A DNA stretch of 64,000 nucleotides from Bacillus sp. SD075 (GCF_017355165.1 NZ_JADILK010000012.1:1-64000), one strand, 5' to 3'. Shown: positions 32,855-43,098, counted from the stretch's first letter. Notes: generated from the sequence alone by a model not told the origin. Program-made: numbers and translations.

Positions 32855-34177
32855 TTAATATGAACGTTTATCATCCAGCTCACTTTTTTTAAGGAGCCAG
32901 TATACTGGCATCCCTATAATGAGAATGATCAGCGAGTACAAGGCATTTAAAGGTGTATCGATTAACGTGCTCACAACAATGTATATTGCGCCGGCAATCG
33001 CGACAATGGGGATGAATGGGTAAAACGGCACTTTGTAAGTTTTCGCATCCGGATCTTTTCTGCGTAAGATGAAAACCGCAAAGAAGGCCAATCCATAAAA
33101 ACAGAAGACAGAGAATACAGCCATATTGGTAAGTTTGTCAGGGTCTGTTGCAACCATCATGATGATTGCAATGATCACTTGCAATATCGTCGCATTTACT
33201 GGCGTTTTAAACTTAGGCGATATTTTCCCGATTTGTTTATGGCCTGGCATCATTTTATCAGTCGCCATCGCCAAGGTAATGCGCGGAAAGGTCAGAAGCT
33301 TTCCGTTCAAGCAACCGAAGATTGAAATCGCTATTCCGATTGAAATCAATTTTCCACCCAGTTCACCGAATAGCATCGTGGCAGCAACATTCGCTGCATT
33401 CGTACCATGGGCTATGACTCCCTCCGCCCCCAATACATGAAGCATGGCAAGGTTCACAGCCAAGTAAGCGACCATGACCACGACTAATCCCGTAATGATC
33501 GCTCGCGGCAACGTTTTCTGCGGGTTTTTCATTTCCCCTGCCATGAAGCCGACATTCATCCAGCCATCATACGCCCAGAGTGTAGCCAAAATCGCACCAG
33601 CCATACTGATTTTCATTGAACTTTCACTATTGATATTGAAAACAGGCATATCACCTTGCGCGATACCGAAAACCGCTATGAAAATGATGGGGATCAATTT
33701 AGCAACGGTCGATAAGGTTTGGATGATACCTCCGTATTTTGTCCCCAGAAGATTCATGCCTGCTATAAATACGATCGTAAGAACCCCTATCGCCAAAGTG
33801 TAGCCTGAAGGGATATTAAATATTCCTGCAACTAATAACCCGAAGTATAAACTGAGTGCCCCCATGACTGCAGGCCCATATACCAATGTCTGGACCCAGC
33901 CGCATAGGAATCCCCATGCTTTCCCGTACACTTCTTCCATATAAACATATAAACCTCCCGTTTTAGGAATCCGTGTACTCACTTCAGCAATCGTCAACCC
34001 GCTTGCAAGGGTAATCAGACCGCCAATCAGCCAAGCTAATAAGGCCATGGTTGAATTTCCGCTTAATTCAAGCACGTCACCTGGTCTCATGAAAATTCCA
34101 GAACCGATAACTGTACCAACTACAATAGATGTCCCAACCCAAAAGCCAATCGTTTTCTTCAATTGGTCATTTCCCAT
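32855..34177 (-). CDS. steT: Serine/threonine exchanger-type APC permease
   Basis: A 440-residue L-amino-acid transporter-type permease with twelve hydrophobic segments. The LAT-family opening KKTIGFWVGTSIVVGTVIGS, then GIFMRPG, is characteristic, with LWAYDGWMNVGFMAGEMKNP in helix 6 and following loop. It resembles B. subtilis SteT (YkbA), which exchanges serine and threonine; the exact substrate here is inferred from family. ATG 34177 follows GGGGAGG. It is monocistronic. Confidence 0.78.
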   Translation of the reverse strand: MGNDQLKKTIGFWVGTSIVVGTVIGSGIFMRPGDVLELSGNSTMALLAWLIGGLITLASGLTIAEVSTRIPKTGGLYVYMEEVYGKAWGFLCGWVQTLVYGPAVMGALSLYFGLLVAGIFNIPSGYTLAIGVLTIVFIAGMNLLGTKYGGIIQTLSTVAKLIPIIFIAVFGIAQGDMPVFNINSESSMKISMAGAILATLWAYDGWMNVGFMAGEMKNPQKTLPRAIITGLVVVMVAYLAVNLAMLHVLGAEGVIAHGTNAANVAATMLFGELGGKLISIGIAISIFGCLNGKLLTFPRITLAMATDKMMPGHKQIGKISPKFKTPVNATILQVIIAIIMMVATDPDKLTNMAVFSVFCFYGLAFFAVFILRRKDPDAKTYKVPFYPFIPIVAIAGAIYIVVSTLIDTPLNALYSLIILIIGMPVYWLLKKSELDDKRSY

Positions 34178-34492
34178 GTTGTCCTCCCCAGGTGTACACA
34201 TGTACTTTATTTATACTAAAATTATATCATATAAATTATTCGAGAATAGTTTATGTAATCATCTGAATATTTAAATAACCACTCGAACACGTTGGTATCA
34301 CTACGCTCATGAAGCTTTATTACATTTATATTTTTTTTACTAATTATGTCTGAAATCACACTTAAAACCGAATGTTTTTTTATCATATAAAGAATAATTG
34401 ATATTTTACTCTGAAATAACGAATTAAAAACCACAAAAAATAATTATCTTTCGTTATGATTTTTTTCGTAATCTTACTTTTTTTTCGGACAC
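34178..34492. other. Intergenic region, very AT-rich
   Basis: About 315 bases. A 70-codon minus-strand frame (34222-34434) has no ribosome site and an unconvincing composition. I see no supported gene or named element other than the steT promoter area. Confidence 0.45.
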
Positions 34493-34524
34493 AAAAAAAA
34501 ACCACCCCTAACCCACGGGGTGGT
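34493..34524 (-). terminator. Terminator of uppP
   Basis: ACCACCCC / GGGGTGGT followed by nine T residues on the minus strand. Confidence 0.85.
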
Positions 34525-34553
34525 CCCTCACCTCTTTCAAGCTTCATTTCGTA

Positions 34554-35381
34554 TTACCAAATAATGAATAGAAGCACAACCGCCAAGACAATCCGGTAAA
34601 TGGCAAAAGGAGTCAATTTAACTTTATTGATTAAAATCAGGAAAAAGCGGATACAGAATAGTGCAAAGATAAATGCACTGATGAAACCTGCAATAAAGAA
34701 TGGCAGAACTTCAGGTGTGAAGAACTCCCAGTATTTAACAATTTTCAACAAACTGGCACCAGCCATGATCGGCACTGCCATGATGAACGTGAAATCGGAA
34801 GCAGCCCGATAGCTCATTCCCAAAAGCACTCCACCTGAAATGGTCGAGCCTGAACGCGAGAATCCTGGCCACAGTGACAAACATTGAATCAACCCTACAC
34901 CGAAAGCTTGTTTATAAGTGATTTGGTCAACCGTTTCTGCAGTCAGCTTCGGACGGAATTTATCCGCAGCAATCATCAGAAATGCACCCAAGAACAATCC
35001 GACGATAACCGTCTTCATCGTAAATAAATGATCATCAATGTAATCTTCGAATAATAGACCTAAAACGCCAGCAGGTAACAATCCGACAAAGATCTGCAAT
35101 AGGTTAAGCTTTGGGCCGTTCACAGCGGATGTGCCTTTCAGCTTCCTTAAACCAAGCAAGTCCATGAATCGTCCCCAGAACAGCACGACAACCGCGAGTA
35201 TCGAACCAAGCTGGATGACTACCTTAAAGGCATTCGCCACTTCACTCCCGAAAAGCTCAGTTGATTTCAGCCATAAATCATCGACGATAATCATATGCCC
35301 CGTAGACGATACAGGAGCAAATTCAGTTAATCCTTCTACAAGACCAAGGATAACGGCAACAAAAATTTCCCACATATTCAT
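34554..35381 (-). CDS. uppP: Undecaprenyl-diphosphatase
   Basis: A 275-residue integral membrane phosphatase of the BacA/UppP family that recycles the cell-wall lipid carrier by converting C55-PP to C55-P, giving bacitracin tolerance. The two catalytic regions are present: LVEGLTEFAPVSSTGHMI near the N-terminus and LSLWPGFSRSGSTISGG in the middle. Eight hydrophobic segments fit the fold. ATG 35381 has GAGGTGA five bases upstream; a GTG three codons earlier overlaps that site. It diverges from the phosphodiesterase gene. Confidence 0.94.
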   Translation of the reverse strand: MNMWEIFVAVILGLVEGLTEFAPVSSTGHMIIVDDLWLKSTELFGSEVANAFKVVIQLGSILAVVVLFWGRFMDLLGLRKLKGTSAVNGPKLNLLQIFVGLLPAGVLGLLFEDYIDDHLFTMKTVIVGLFLGAFLMIAADKFRPKLTAETVDQITYKQAFGVGLIQCLSLWPGFSRSGSTISGGVLLGMSYRAASDFTFIMAVPIMAGASLLKIVKYWEFFTPEVLPFFIAGFISAFIFALFCIRFFLILINKVKLTPFAIYRIVLAVVLLFIIW

Positions 35382-35528
35382 TTTATTCACCTCATAATTC
35401 GAACACCTATTTATGGAAATATCATATGTATTTTACTCGTTGTTTAAAATATTGTCTATTAAACATTGCTGAAACAATTCAAGCGTACATGTATGATAGG
35501 GTTCAAGATAAAGTTTATAGGGGAAGTG

Positions 35529-36278
35529 ATGATTTTGCAAAACATACTGATTTTCGCCCATAGAGGGTCCAAGGGGACGCATCCTGAAAACACCATGGCG
35601 GCATTTCAAAAGGCTGCCGAAATCGGGGCCGAGGGGATCGAGTTCGATGTTCATCTCAGTTCTGATGGGGAATTGGTCATCATCCATGACGAAACACTCG
35701 ATCGAACGACCACCCTTACTGGTTATGTAAAAGATCATTCGTCACAAAGACTGAAATCGGCTGATGCCGGGAGCAAGTTTTCCAAGGAATTCCTTGGTGA
35801 ACGGATTCCTTTTTTAATGGATGTTTTCGACTGGGCTAAGGGAAATGCTTTATTGATGAATATCGAAATCAAAACCGATAAACTCGCTTACGAAGGAATC
35901 GAACAGAAGATCATCGATTTAATTCGTCAGTATCAAATGGAAACTCGGGTGATCCTCTCTTCTTTCAACCATCAATCCATTGAAAAAGTGAAGATGCTTG
36001 CACCGGACCTTGAACGTGCATTATTGTTCGAGGGGCTTCCTGAAAACTTCGAAGAAATCTTACGGGATAAAAAGGAAGCAGGTTTCCATCCAGATAAAAA
36101 CAGCCTGACTCCAGCAGTTCATGAAAAAGCGAAAGAACTTGGATATAAAATCCGGCCTTGGGTCGCCAATGAAGAAGCCGATATCGTCAAGTTGGCAGAG
36201 TTGGGAGTCGATGTTATCATGACCGATTTTCCTGAAAAGGCAATCAAGATTTTAAAAGCTTGGCAGGCAACTAGCTGA
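35529..36278 (+). CDS. Glycerophosphodiester phosphodiesterase
   Basis: A 249-residue TIM-barrel GDPD enzyme that splits deacylated phospholipids into glycerol 3-phosphate and an alcohol. Conserved pieces are IFAHRGSKGTHPENTMAAF (catalytic His-Arg), EFDVHLSSDGELVIIHDETLDRTT (metal ligands and second His) and the end RPWVANEEADIVKLAELGVD. There is no signal peptide, so it is the cytoplasmic UgpQ/YqiK type rather than secreted GlpQ. The start ATG 35529 follows AGGGGA; a TTG at 35535 is also possible. Confidence 0.88.
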   Translation: MILQNILIFAHRGSKGTHPENTMAAFQKAAEIGAEGIEFDVHLSSDGELVIIHDETLDRTTTLTGYVKDHSSQRLKSADAGSKFSKEFLGERIPFLMDVFDWAKGNALLMNIEIKTDKLAYEGIEQKIIDLIRQYQMETRVILSSFNHQSIEKVKMLAPDLERALLFEGLPENFEEILRDKKEAGFHPDKNSLTPAVHEKAKELGYKIRPWVANEEADIVKLAELGVDVIMTDFPEKAIKILKAWQATS

Positions 36279-36285
36279 ACAATGC

Positions 36286-36316
36286 GAAAGAGAAGGAGCG
36301 AAGCTCCTTCTCTTTC
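36286..36316. terminator. Bidirectional terminator
   Basis: GAAAGAGAAGGAGC / GCTCCTTCTCTTTC with a 3-base loop, between the phosphodiesterase and the convergent SASP gene. Confidence 0.8.
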
Positions 36317-36338
36317 TAATCCATTTTTATTCAGTTAA

Positions 36339-36542
36339 TTAACGAGAGTATCCGCCTAATTGTTGCTCAGCCATTTGCACTAAACGTTTTGTGATTTCCC
36401 CACCAACAGATCCGTTAGCGCGGGAAGTAGTGTCAGCACCTAGGTTTACACCAAATTCACTAGCGATTTCATTCTTCATTTGTTGTAGAGCTTGCTCTGC
36501 ACCAGCTACTACTAGTTGATTGCTGTTATTGTTGTTTGCCAT
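36339..36542 (-). CDS. Alpha/beta-type small acid-soluble spore protein
   Basis: A 67-residue SASP that coats and protects spore DNA. It contains the GPR protease cleavage region ([20 protein letters not shown]) and the DNA-binding block [19 protein letters not shown]. The N-terminus is Asn-rich. AGGAGGTG precedes ATG. The sequence fits the major SspA-D group. Expression in the forespore under SigG is expected from the family, though I did not identify the promoter. Confidence 0.93.
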   Translation of the reverse strand: MANNNNSNQLVVAGAEQALQQMKNEIASEFGVNLGADTTSRANGSVGGEITKRLVQMAEQQLGGYSR

Positions 36543-36708
36543 GTGTTTTCACCTCCTACTAATATTAATTAGCATTTTAGGCTTAAATTATTATTGCCAA
36601 TTTATTGAATTTTTTCGTTTGGGGTTTCTCTCAATCCTAAGCTCTTTATCATGAATTTCTTTTTATGTTCATAAACTGTTAGGAAACTTTCAGTAGGAGG
36701 GAAACGAA

Positions 36709-37995
36709 TTGCAAATTCATGTGGTTAGGCCAGGCCAGACGTTATATGGCATCGCCCAAACGTACAGCGTAACCGTTGACAGGCTAGTGGAAACAAATAA
36801 GATCCCTAACCCAAATAATCTTGTTTCGGGTCAGGCCCTTGTCATTCCAATCGTCGGCAGTTATTACTTCGTTCAACCGGGTGATAGTCTTTATTCCATT
36901 TCCCAAAGGGTTGATGTCCCTTTTCAAGAATTGGCAAAAATAAATGGTATTCCCGAAAACCAAATCTTATCCCCTGGATACCGGCTCTATATTCCGGCAC
37001 GTAAGAAAAGGACAGCCGAATTCAACGGTTATGTCGAGCCGCGGGGTACGACGGTTGCTCCGGCCCTTGTAACGGCTGCCAGGGAGGCTGCGCCCTATTT
37101 AACCTACTTAGCCCCATTCAGCTTCCAGGCGCTTCGTGACGGCTCCTTAAAAGAGCCTTTGCTCAATGACTTTCCTGCCATCGCCAGAGAAAATAAAAAT
37201 GTCCTGATGATGGTGATTACGAATCAGGAAAATGACCAATTCAGCGATGAGCTCGGGCACATCATCTTAACGAATACTTCCGTTCAGAATAAGTTCCTGA
37301 ACAATATCGTTGCAACGGCAAAGAAATATGGATTCCGGGATATCCACTTTGACTTTGAGTTTTTAAGGCCAGCCGATAAAGAAGCCTATAATCAATTTCT
37401 ACGAAAAGCAAAGGAACGATTCAAGAAAGAGGGATGGTTCATTTCCACGGCACTTGCCCCTAAAACAAGTGCTGAGCAAAAAGGCCGTTGGTATGAGGCA
37501 CATGACTATAAAGCACATGGTGAAATCGTCGACTTCGTTATCATCATGACTTATGAATGGGGATATAGCGGAGGACCGGCAATGGCTGTGTCTCCTATTG
37601 GCCCTGTTCGGGATGTTCTCGAATATGCCGTCACCGAAATCCCCTCCAACAAGATCCTGATGGGGCAGAATCTATATGGCTATGATTGGACCCTTCCTTT
37701 TGTACAGGGATCAACTGCCAAGGCCGTGAGCCCGCAGCAGGCCATCCAGATTGCAGCGGCCAATAATGTTTCCATCGAGTATGATGAAACCGCACAGGCC
37801 CCGCACTTCAACTATACAGATATAGAAGATAGGCAGCATGAGGTGTGGTTTGAGGATGCCAGATCCATTCAGGCAAAATTCGATTTAATCAAAGAACTGA
37901 ACCTAAGGGGTATGAGTTATTGGAAACTCGGCTTAGCCTTCCCTCAAAACTGGCTGCTCATCAGCGATAATTTTAACGTACGGAGAAGGGTCTAA
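36709..37995 (+). CDS. sleL: LysM-LysM-GH18 spore cortex glucosaminidase (SleL/YaaH type)
   Basis: A 428-residue protein with two LysM domains (about 2-46 and 49-94) and a GH18 chitinase-like domain. The catalytic DxxDxE motif reads DIHFDFEFL, and the TIM barrel includes VIIMTYEWGYSGGPAMAV and LMGQNLYGYDWTLPF. SleL/YaaH hydrolyses spore cortex containing muramic-delta-lactam during germination. There is no signal peptide, as usual for coat-associated enzymes. The start is TTG 36709 behind AGGAGGG. It is monocistronic, with a terminator about 90 bases downstream. Confidence 0.88.
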   Translation: MQIHVVRPGQTLYGIAQTYSVTVDRLVETNKIPNPNNLVSGQALVIPIVGSYYFVQPGDSLYSISQRVDVPFQELAKINGIPENQILSPGYRLYIPARKKRTAEFNGYVEPRGTTVAPALVTAAREAAPYLTYLAPFSFQALRDGSLKEPLLNDFPAIARENKNVLMMVITNQENDQFSDELGHIILTNTSVQNKFLNNIVATAKKYGFRDIHFDFEFLRPADKEAYNQFLRKAKERFKKEGWFISTALAPKTSAEQKGRWYEAHDYKAHGEIVDFVIIMTYEWGYSGGPAMAVSPIGPVRDVLEYAVTEIPSNKILMGQNLYGYDWTLPFVQGSTAKAVSPQQAIQIAAANNVSIEYDETAQAPHFNYTDIEDRQHEVWFEDARSIQAKFDLIKELNLRGMSYWKLGLAFPQNWLLISDNFNVRRRV

Positions 37996-38082
37996 GAAAA
38001 GATTGAGGAATACCGAAACGCAAACGGGCATATAATCAATTATCGAGCATGAAGTCCAGTTCAGGATACGTGACTCAGCACT

Positions 38083-38115
38083 AAAAGCCTTCCGACATCA
38101 TCCGGAAGGCTTTTT
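38083..38115 (+). terminator. Terminator after the sleL-type gene
   Basis: AAAAGCCTTCCG / CGGAAGGCTTTTT with an 8-base loop. Confidence 0.8.
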
Positions 38116-38245
38116 ATCATGTACATCGCATCGTACTTTCCAGGTAAGGTACCGATATTCTACTCAAAGTTTGTCTGTGGGAACCCTTATGAGCCAAGCC
38201 TTTTTTGACCATACTAAAAGGAACAGCTTAAGGGGTGAGAAAAAC

Positions 38246-39238
38246 GTGATTCGAATCAGTCCATTCATCAGCACCGTACCCAGATTTCCGCGTTTCATCA
38301 GATTGCTTTCTATCATCGCATTATATTTACTCTCATTCGGGGTCTTGATTCACATTGTGGAGCCGGAGAGATTCCCTACTATACTTGATGGCATCTGGTG
38401 GGCAATCGTCACTATGTCAACGGTGGGTTACGGAGATTTCACTCCCGTTACAAATCTTGGAAAAGTCATTGGGATGGTCCTCATTTTGTCGGGAGCCGGT
38501 CTGATTACCTCTTATTTTGCATACATTGCTAAAATTTCCATTTCCAATGAACAGCAATTTTTAACAGGAAAGAAAGTATTCGGCGGAGGCGGTCATATTA
38601 TCATTGTAGGCTGGAATGGCCGGTCTAAGAGAATCATCCAAAACATTCATGATCACAAACATCAGCAATCCATTGTCCTTATAGATGATACGCTGCAAAA
38701 GCACCCGCTTCCAAGAACGAATATCCACTTTATCCAAGGAAAAGCTACATTGGATTCCGTTTTACAGAAAGCCAATATTAAACAAGCCATGCGCGTCCTT
38801 ATTACGGCTGACCTTAAGCAAGACGAGCTGCAAACGGATATGTTCTCGATATTAACGTTACTGGCCGTCAAAGGGCTGAATCCTCATGTATATTGTCTTG
38901 TGGAAATATTAACGCATGAACAAAAGGAAAATGCTTTACGGGCTGGAGCGGACGGTATAGTGGAAACGAATAAATTTGCGAGTGAATATATGCAGGACTG
39001 CTTATCGAAGGGGATACTTGCGGAAGCTGAAGAGCAAAAAGAACCGGATGGATTGAACATCAAACAGCTGCCTATCCAGGATGACTGGGTTGATTTGACG
39101 TTTAAACAGTTGAACGTTAAACTATTCGATCAAGACATTTTATTGGTCGGCATCATTTCAGGGGGCAAGACATTAATCAAGCCCCCTGGAGATGTAATCA
39201 TACATCAGGATGACACCTTGCTCATCATTGAAGATTAA
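38246..39238 (+). CDS. yugO: Potassium channel YugO (two-helix pore with RCK domain)
   Basis: A 330-residue channel. Helix 1 (about 19-37), a pore helix, the selectivity filter TVGYGD (59-64) and helix 2 are followed by an RCK N domain (HIIIVGWNGRSKRII) and a C-terminal ligand-binding part ending DDTLLIIED. B. subtilis YugO exports potassium and carries electrical signals in biofilms. The GTG at 38246 follows AAGGGGTGAG; an extension to 38171 has no ribosome site. The membrane-helper gene mstX, which precedes yugO in B. subtilis, is absent. The gene ends in a 4-base overlap with convergent yugN. Confidence 0.88.
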   Translation: MIRISPFISTVPRFPRFIRLLSIIALYLLSFGVLIHIVEPERFPTILDGIWWAIVTMSTVGYGDFTPVTNLGKVIGMVLILSGAGLITSYFAYIAKISISNEQQFLTGKKVFGGGGHIIIVGWNGRSKRIIQNIHDHKHQQSIVLIDDTLQKHPLPRTNIHFIQGKATLDSVLQKANIKQAMRVLITADLKQDELQTDMFSILTLLAVKGLNPHVYCLVEILTHEQKENALRAGADGIVETNKFASEYMQDCLSKGILAEAEEQKEPDGLNIKQLPIQDDWVDLTFKQLNVKLFDQDILLVGIISGGKTLIKPPGDVIIHQDDTLLIIED

Positions 39239-39639
39239 TGTAATAAAATCTTTTCCAAATCACGGACAAGCGTTTTTCCAAATGAAATATAGTTTTCCGG
39301 AAATTCGGCATCCGGATTTTCAGGCTCAGCAAACTGATTGAAGGAAGCGGAGAGGTTTCCGATATTTCCTTCATCGTCAATCCCGTCCTCGTACTTATGA
39401 GATAACAAAAACGGTTGTAAAAGTTCGACCATTACCCCATCCATATCGAGTGAACCATCAACAGCCTTGAAAGGGACTCGCAAGAATTGGTAGCCATCAC
39501 TGTCATCAATCTTATAGTCAAAAGACCCGTGGTCATAATCCCATCCTCCGCCTATCACATAGCCTTCCGGTTTTAACTTCGTCTCCAGATCGAACAAACC
39601 AAACGTTTTCCCTTCCAACTGAGAAGAAATTTTAATCAT
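39235..39639 (-). CDS. yugN: YugN-family protein
   Basis: A 134-residue soluble protein of the YugN-like family: MIKISSQLEGKTFGLFDLE, then GYVIGGGWDYDHGSFDYKID and the end DAEFPENYISFG. The function is unknown. Its position between yugO and pgi is the same as in B. subtilis, which supports the identity. Its stop codon shares bases with that of yugO (both TAA read from opposite strands at 39235-39238), and no terminator separates them. Confidence 0.85.
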   Translation of the reverse strand: MIKISSQLEGKTFGLFDLETKLKPEGYVIGGGWDYDHGSFDYKIDDSDGYQFLRVPFKAVDGSLDMDGVMVELLQPFLLSHKYEDGIDDEGNIGNLSASFNQFAEPENPDAEFPENYISFGKTLVRDLEKILLH

Positions 39640-39818
39640 TGTATAAAACCTCTTTCGCTAATTTTCTATTAGTTTAACCAAAGTGCCTTTAAAAAAACCT
39701 GGAATGTATCTATTGTCCCCTCGATTGGCAAAAGGAATTGGCCACTGCACCGTTTTCAAAGCCGCCCTTACGCTGTTTGTGAAAATTCCCTGATGGCACC
39801 ACTTTAGCTTTCAACAAG

Positions 39819-39861
39819 AAAAAGGCATCAAGCAGGATGTTATCCCAGCTTGATGCCTTTT
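39819..39861 (-). terminator. Terminator of pgi
   Basis: AAAAAGGCATCAAGC / GCTTGATGCCTTTT, about 14 bp with a 14-base loop and T run on the minus strand. Confidence 0.8.
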
Positions 39862-39864
39862 ATA

Positions 39865-41211
39865 TTATAAGCGCTGTTCGAGCTCCGCTTTTTTCTTTTC
39901 ATATCCCGGCTTGCCTAAAAGAGCAAACATGTTCACCTTATAGGCTTCCACCCCAGGCTGATCGAACGGATTTACACCCAGTAAGTATCCGCTCATTGCA
40001 CAGGCTTTCTCGAAGAAATACACAAGGTAGCCAAAAGTATATGCATCTTGCTGCGGAATCGATACGATCAGATTGGGAACACCACCGTCAGTATGGGCTA
40101 ACAGTGTACCCTCAAATGCTTTATTATTCACGAATTGCACCGTTTCACCTGATAGGTAATTCAGGCCATCCAAGTCATTGGCCGCTTCTTCAATCAAGAT
40201 TTCATGACGGGCCTTTTCCACTTTGATGACTGTTTCAAAAAGATCACGCCGCCCTTCCTGAACATACTGCCCTAATGAATGCAGGTCAGTCGAGAAGTTA
40301 GCCGATGAAGGGAATATCCCTTTTTGATCCTTCCCTTCACTTTCTCCAAATAATTGTTTCCACCATTCAGAGAAGTATTGAAGTCCTGGCTCATAGTTTA
40401 TCAGCATTTCAATCGTTTTCCCTTTATTGTAAAGGATATTCCGAACCGCCGCATATTGGTATGCCTGATTCTCACCTAGCTCGGACGAACTGAAGTCCGC
40501 CCTAGCATGCTCGGCTCCCTCCATAATTTGATCGATATCCGCCCCGCTGACCGCAATCGGAAGCAACCCTACAGCCGTTAAGACCGAGTAACGTCCGCCA
40601 ACATCATCAGGAATGACGAAAGTTTGGAAACCTTCCTCCGTTGCCACCGTTTTTAATGCGCCCTTTTCTTTATCAGTGGTGGCATAAATGCGGCCCTTGG
40701 CTTCTTCAACGCCGTATTTTTGTTCCAACAGTTTCCTGAAGATCCTGAAGGCCAGTGCAGGCTCCGTGGTCGTACCTGATTTAGAGATAACATTAATCGA
40801 GAAATCCCTATTTTCCAATAAGTCCATTACGTCCTGCATATATGTAGAGCTTATATTATTACCCACAAATATGATTTGCGGTGCATTTCTTTTATCCGAA
40901 GGTAAAATGTTATAAAAGCTATGTTGGAGCATCTCAACTGCTGCCCGTGCTCCCAGATATGATCCACCGATTCCGATAACCAGCAGTACTTCTGAATCTT
41001 CTTTTATTTTTGCGGCCGCTTTTTTGATTCTTGAGAACTCTTCTTTATCATAATTGGCAGGTAAATCAAGCCAGCCAAGATATTCATTGCCTGCCCCTGT
41101 CTGCTCATGCAGGGAATGGTGTGCCACTTTTACAGCATCCTGTAAATAGGTAATCTCATGCTCCCCGAAAAACGGCAGGGCTTTTGAATAATCGAAACGA
41201 ATATGGGCCAT
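39865..41211 (-). CDS. pgi: Glucose-6-phosphate isomerase
   Basis: A 448-residue enzyme that interconverts glucose 6-phosphate and fructose 6-phosphate in glycolysis and gluconeogenesis. The family blocks are clear: [36 protein letters not shown], the PGI signature [19 protein letters not shown] and [14 protein letters not shown] with the catalytic Lys. The length fits the short Gram-positive form. AAGGAGGAA precedes ATG 41211. Synteny with yugN and yugJ matches B. subtilis. Confidence 0.96.
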   Translation of the reverse strand: MAHIRFDYSKALPFFGEHEITYLQDAVKVAHHSLHEQTGAGNEYLGWLDLPANYDKEEFSRIKKAAAKIKEDSEVLLVIGIGGSYLGARAAVEMLQHSFYNILPSDKRNAPQIIFVGNNISSTYMQDVMDLLENRDFSINVISKSGTTTEPALAFRIFRKLLEQKYGVEEAKGRIYATTDKEKGALKTVATEEGFQTFVIPDDVGGRYSVLTAVGLLPIAVSGADIDQIMEGAEHARADFSSSELGENQAYQYAAVRNILYNKGKTIEMLINYEPGLQYFSEWWKQLFGESEGKDQKGIFPSSANFSTDLHSLGQYVQEGRRDLFETVIKVEKARHEILIEEAANDLDGLNYLSGETVQFVNNKAFEGTLLAHTDGGVPNLIVSIPQQDAYTFGYLVYFFEKACAMSGYLLGVNPFDQPGVEAYKVNMFALLGKPGYEKKKAELEQRL

Positions 41212-41316
41212 TCAAATTCCTCCTTGAATTCTTTAGTCTCCCTTTCACTTTATCTGATGTAATTCTCATAATCAAGAAATCGATCAAGTAAATAACGAAT
41301 TATGCATATAAAGTAA

Positions 41317-41340
41317 TCTCCCACTTGGCATGGTGGGAGA
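41317..41340 (-). terminator. Hairpin after yugJ
   Basis: TCTCCCAC / GTGGGAGA, 8-bp stem; the T-rich tail on the minus strand is weak. Confidence 0.45.
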
Positions 41341-41358
41341 ACGGATCATATCAATTGA

Positions 41359-42522
41359 TTATAATGAAGCCCGTAAAATGGCAAGGACATCTTCACGGTT
41401 CAGGACTTTGAACCGTCCAAATTCCCCTCTGCTCATCGCTTTATCGGCCATGACCTCCAATTGTGAATCATCGATGCCATAATCCGAAAGGTTGGTCGGC
41501 GCCCCTAAGCTGCTCCAAAATGACCTTAGTCTTTCTATGCCTTCAAGCGCAGTTTCCTCATCCGTTTTACCTTCCGGATCCACATGGAATACACGGACTG
41601 CAACTTGTTTAAAGCGTGCGGCATTTTCATGAAGAACATGCTTCATCCAATTTGGGAATAAGATGGCCAATCCTCCTGCATGGGGGATGTCATAAACAGC
41701 TGAAACGGCATGTTCAATATTATGCGTTGCCCAATCTCCGCTATAACCTACCCCCAGCGACCCATTCAAAGCCAGGTTTCCGGCATATAGGATAGTGGCC
41801 CGGTGCTCATAATCCTCCAGGTTTTCCAATAGTTTAGGTGCCGTTTCGATCACCGTCAATAACAGCGATTCACAAAAACGGTCTTGAAGCGGCGCATGCG
41901 TTTCGGGATGGAAGTATGTTTCGAAAACATGTGACATCATATCGACCATTCCGTATACCGTTTGGTCTTTTGGTACTGAAAAAGTATTTTCAGGATCCAA
42001 AATGGAGAATTGCGGAAATACCAATGGACTTCCCCATCCATATTTCTCTTTCGTTTCCCAGTTTGTTATGACAGATCCGGAATTCGCCTCAGAGCCGGTT
42101 GCAGCTAATGTCAGCACCGTTCCGAATGGAAGGGCCTCTTCGACTGGTGCCTTCTTAATGACAAGATCCCATGGATCCCCCTCATATTTAGCACCTGCAA
42201 CGATGGCCTTCGTAGCATCAATAACGCTTCCTCCCCCAACAGCAAGTACAAAGTCGATGGCATGCTCTTTACAAAGATCAACGCCTTTTCTGACTGTTGA
42301 AATGCGTGGATTTGGTTCAACTCCGGAAAGTTCATGCACATCCGCATCGATATCTTTCAAGGCATTGACCACATCTTCATATAAGCCATTTTTCTTTATG
42401 CTTCCTCCGCCGTATACAAGTAAAACTTTATCGCCATACGCAGGAATTTCAGTTTTTAAGCTTTCAAGCTGATTTTTCCCGAAAATTACTTTAGTAGGAT
42501 TTTTATAAGTGAAATTCTCCAA
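41359..42522 (-). CDS. yugJ: Iron-containing alcohol (butanol) dehydrogenase
   Basis: A 387-residue group III, NAD(P)H-dependent alcohol dehydrogenase. The nucleotide-binding part contains [16 protein letters not shown] and the metal site lies in [20 protein letters not shown], with further ligands from [12 protein letters not shown]. It is closest in build to the butanol dehydrogenases YugJ/YugK. The natural substrate in Bacillus is unproven; reduction of reactive aldehydes is likely. The start is TTG 42522 with AAAGGAGA nine bases upstream. It is next to pgi, as in B. subtilis. Confidence 0.9.
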   Translation of the reverse strand: MENFTYKNPTKVIFGKNQLESLKTEIPAYGDKVLLVYGGGSIKKNGLYEDVVNALKDIDADVHELSGVEPNPRISTVRKGVDLCKEHAIDFVLAVGGGSVIDATKAIVAGAKYEGDPWDLVIKKAPVEEALPFGTVLTLAATGSEANSGSVITNWETKEKYGWGSPLVFPQFSILDPENTFSVPKDQTVYGMVDMMSHVFETYFHPETHAPLQDRFCESLLLTVIETAPKLLENLEDYEHRATILYAGNLALNGSLGVGYSGDWATHNIEHAVSAVYDIPHAGGLAILFPNWMKHVLHENAARFKQVAVRVFHVDPEGKTDEETALEGIERLRSFWSSLGAPTNLSDYGIDDSQLEVMADKAMSRGEFGRFKVLNREDVLAILRASL

Positions 42523-42726
42523 TGATTATCTCTCCTTTAATGCCACATTGCCTGCGTTTGTGAAATTGTCCACAGTGCCAATGGCTAGTTTTTCTTTTAT
42601 TCATTATGAACAATGTTCCATTTAAATACAAAGTATCCGCCCGGAACTTTTGTAGGGATGTATATTTACATGATGAAAAAGCATGATAAGTAACGAACTG
42701 ATTTTTTCAAAAAAGGAGGCTGCAAA

Positions 42727-42960
42727 ATGAGTGGAATACAAAGAATTGCACTTGTTCTTACAATAATTGGGGCAATCAACTGGGGTTTAATAGGTTTTTT
42801 CCAATTTGACTTGGTCGCTTCGATTTTCGGAGGGCAAGATGCTGGATTGGCCCGTATCGTTTACGGATTGGTGGGAATTGCCGGTCTCATTAATCTTGGT
42901 CTTCTCTTTAAACCAAGTCCTGAAATTTCCAGGGAGCCTGAAACCAAACCGACTCGTTGA
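42727..42960 (+). CDS. yuzA: DUF378 membrane protein YuzA
   Basis: A 77-residue protein with two hydrophobic helices: RIALVLTIIGAINWGLIGFF and IVYGLVGIAGLINLGLLF, separated by FDLVASIFGG. This is the DUF378 pattern (INWGLIG, YxLVGIAG). B. subtilis YuzA sits in the same neighbourhood. The function is unknown. AAAAAGGAGG precedes ATG. A strong terminator follows. Confidence 0.88.
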   Translation: MSGIQRIALVLTIIGAINWGLIGFFQFDLVASIFGGQDAGLARIVYGLVGIAGLINLGLLFKPSPEISREPETKPTR

Positions 42961-42993
42961 TAGCATGACCATGGACAGTGTTTATGTTCTATA

Positions 42994-43037
42994 AAATAAA
43001 GCCGGACCATGGATAGACACATGACCCGGCTTTATTT
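42994..43037 (+). terminator. Terminator of yuzA
   Basis: AAATAAAGCCGG / CCGGCTTTATTT, 12-bp perfect stem. Confidence 0.75.
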
Positions 43038-43062
43038 CATTCATATGCCCCAAAACAAAAAA

Positions 43063-43092
43063 AAACCGGCTGATCGAAGGATCTGCCGGTTT
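43063..43092 (-). terminator. Terminator of yugI
   Basis: AAACCGGC / GCCGGTTT followed by nine T residues on the minus strand. Confidence 0.85.
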
Positions 43093-43098
43093 CCAAAA

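Noticed and set aside
34222-34434. 70-codon minus-strand open frame
   Set aside because: No ribosome site, AT-driven composition (Ile, Lys, Ser, Tyr), no recognisable motif; lies in promoter-type DNA of steT.
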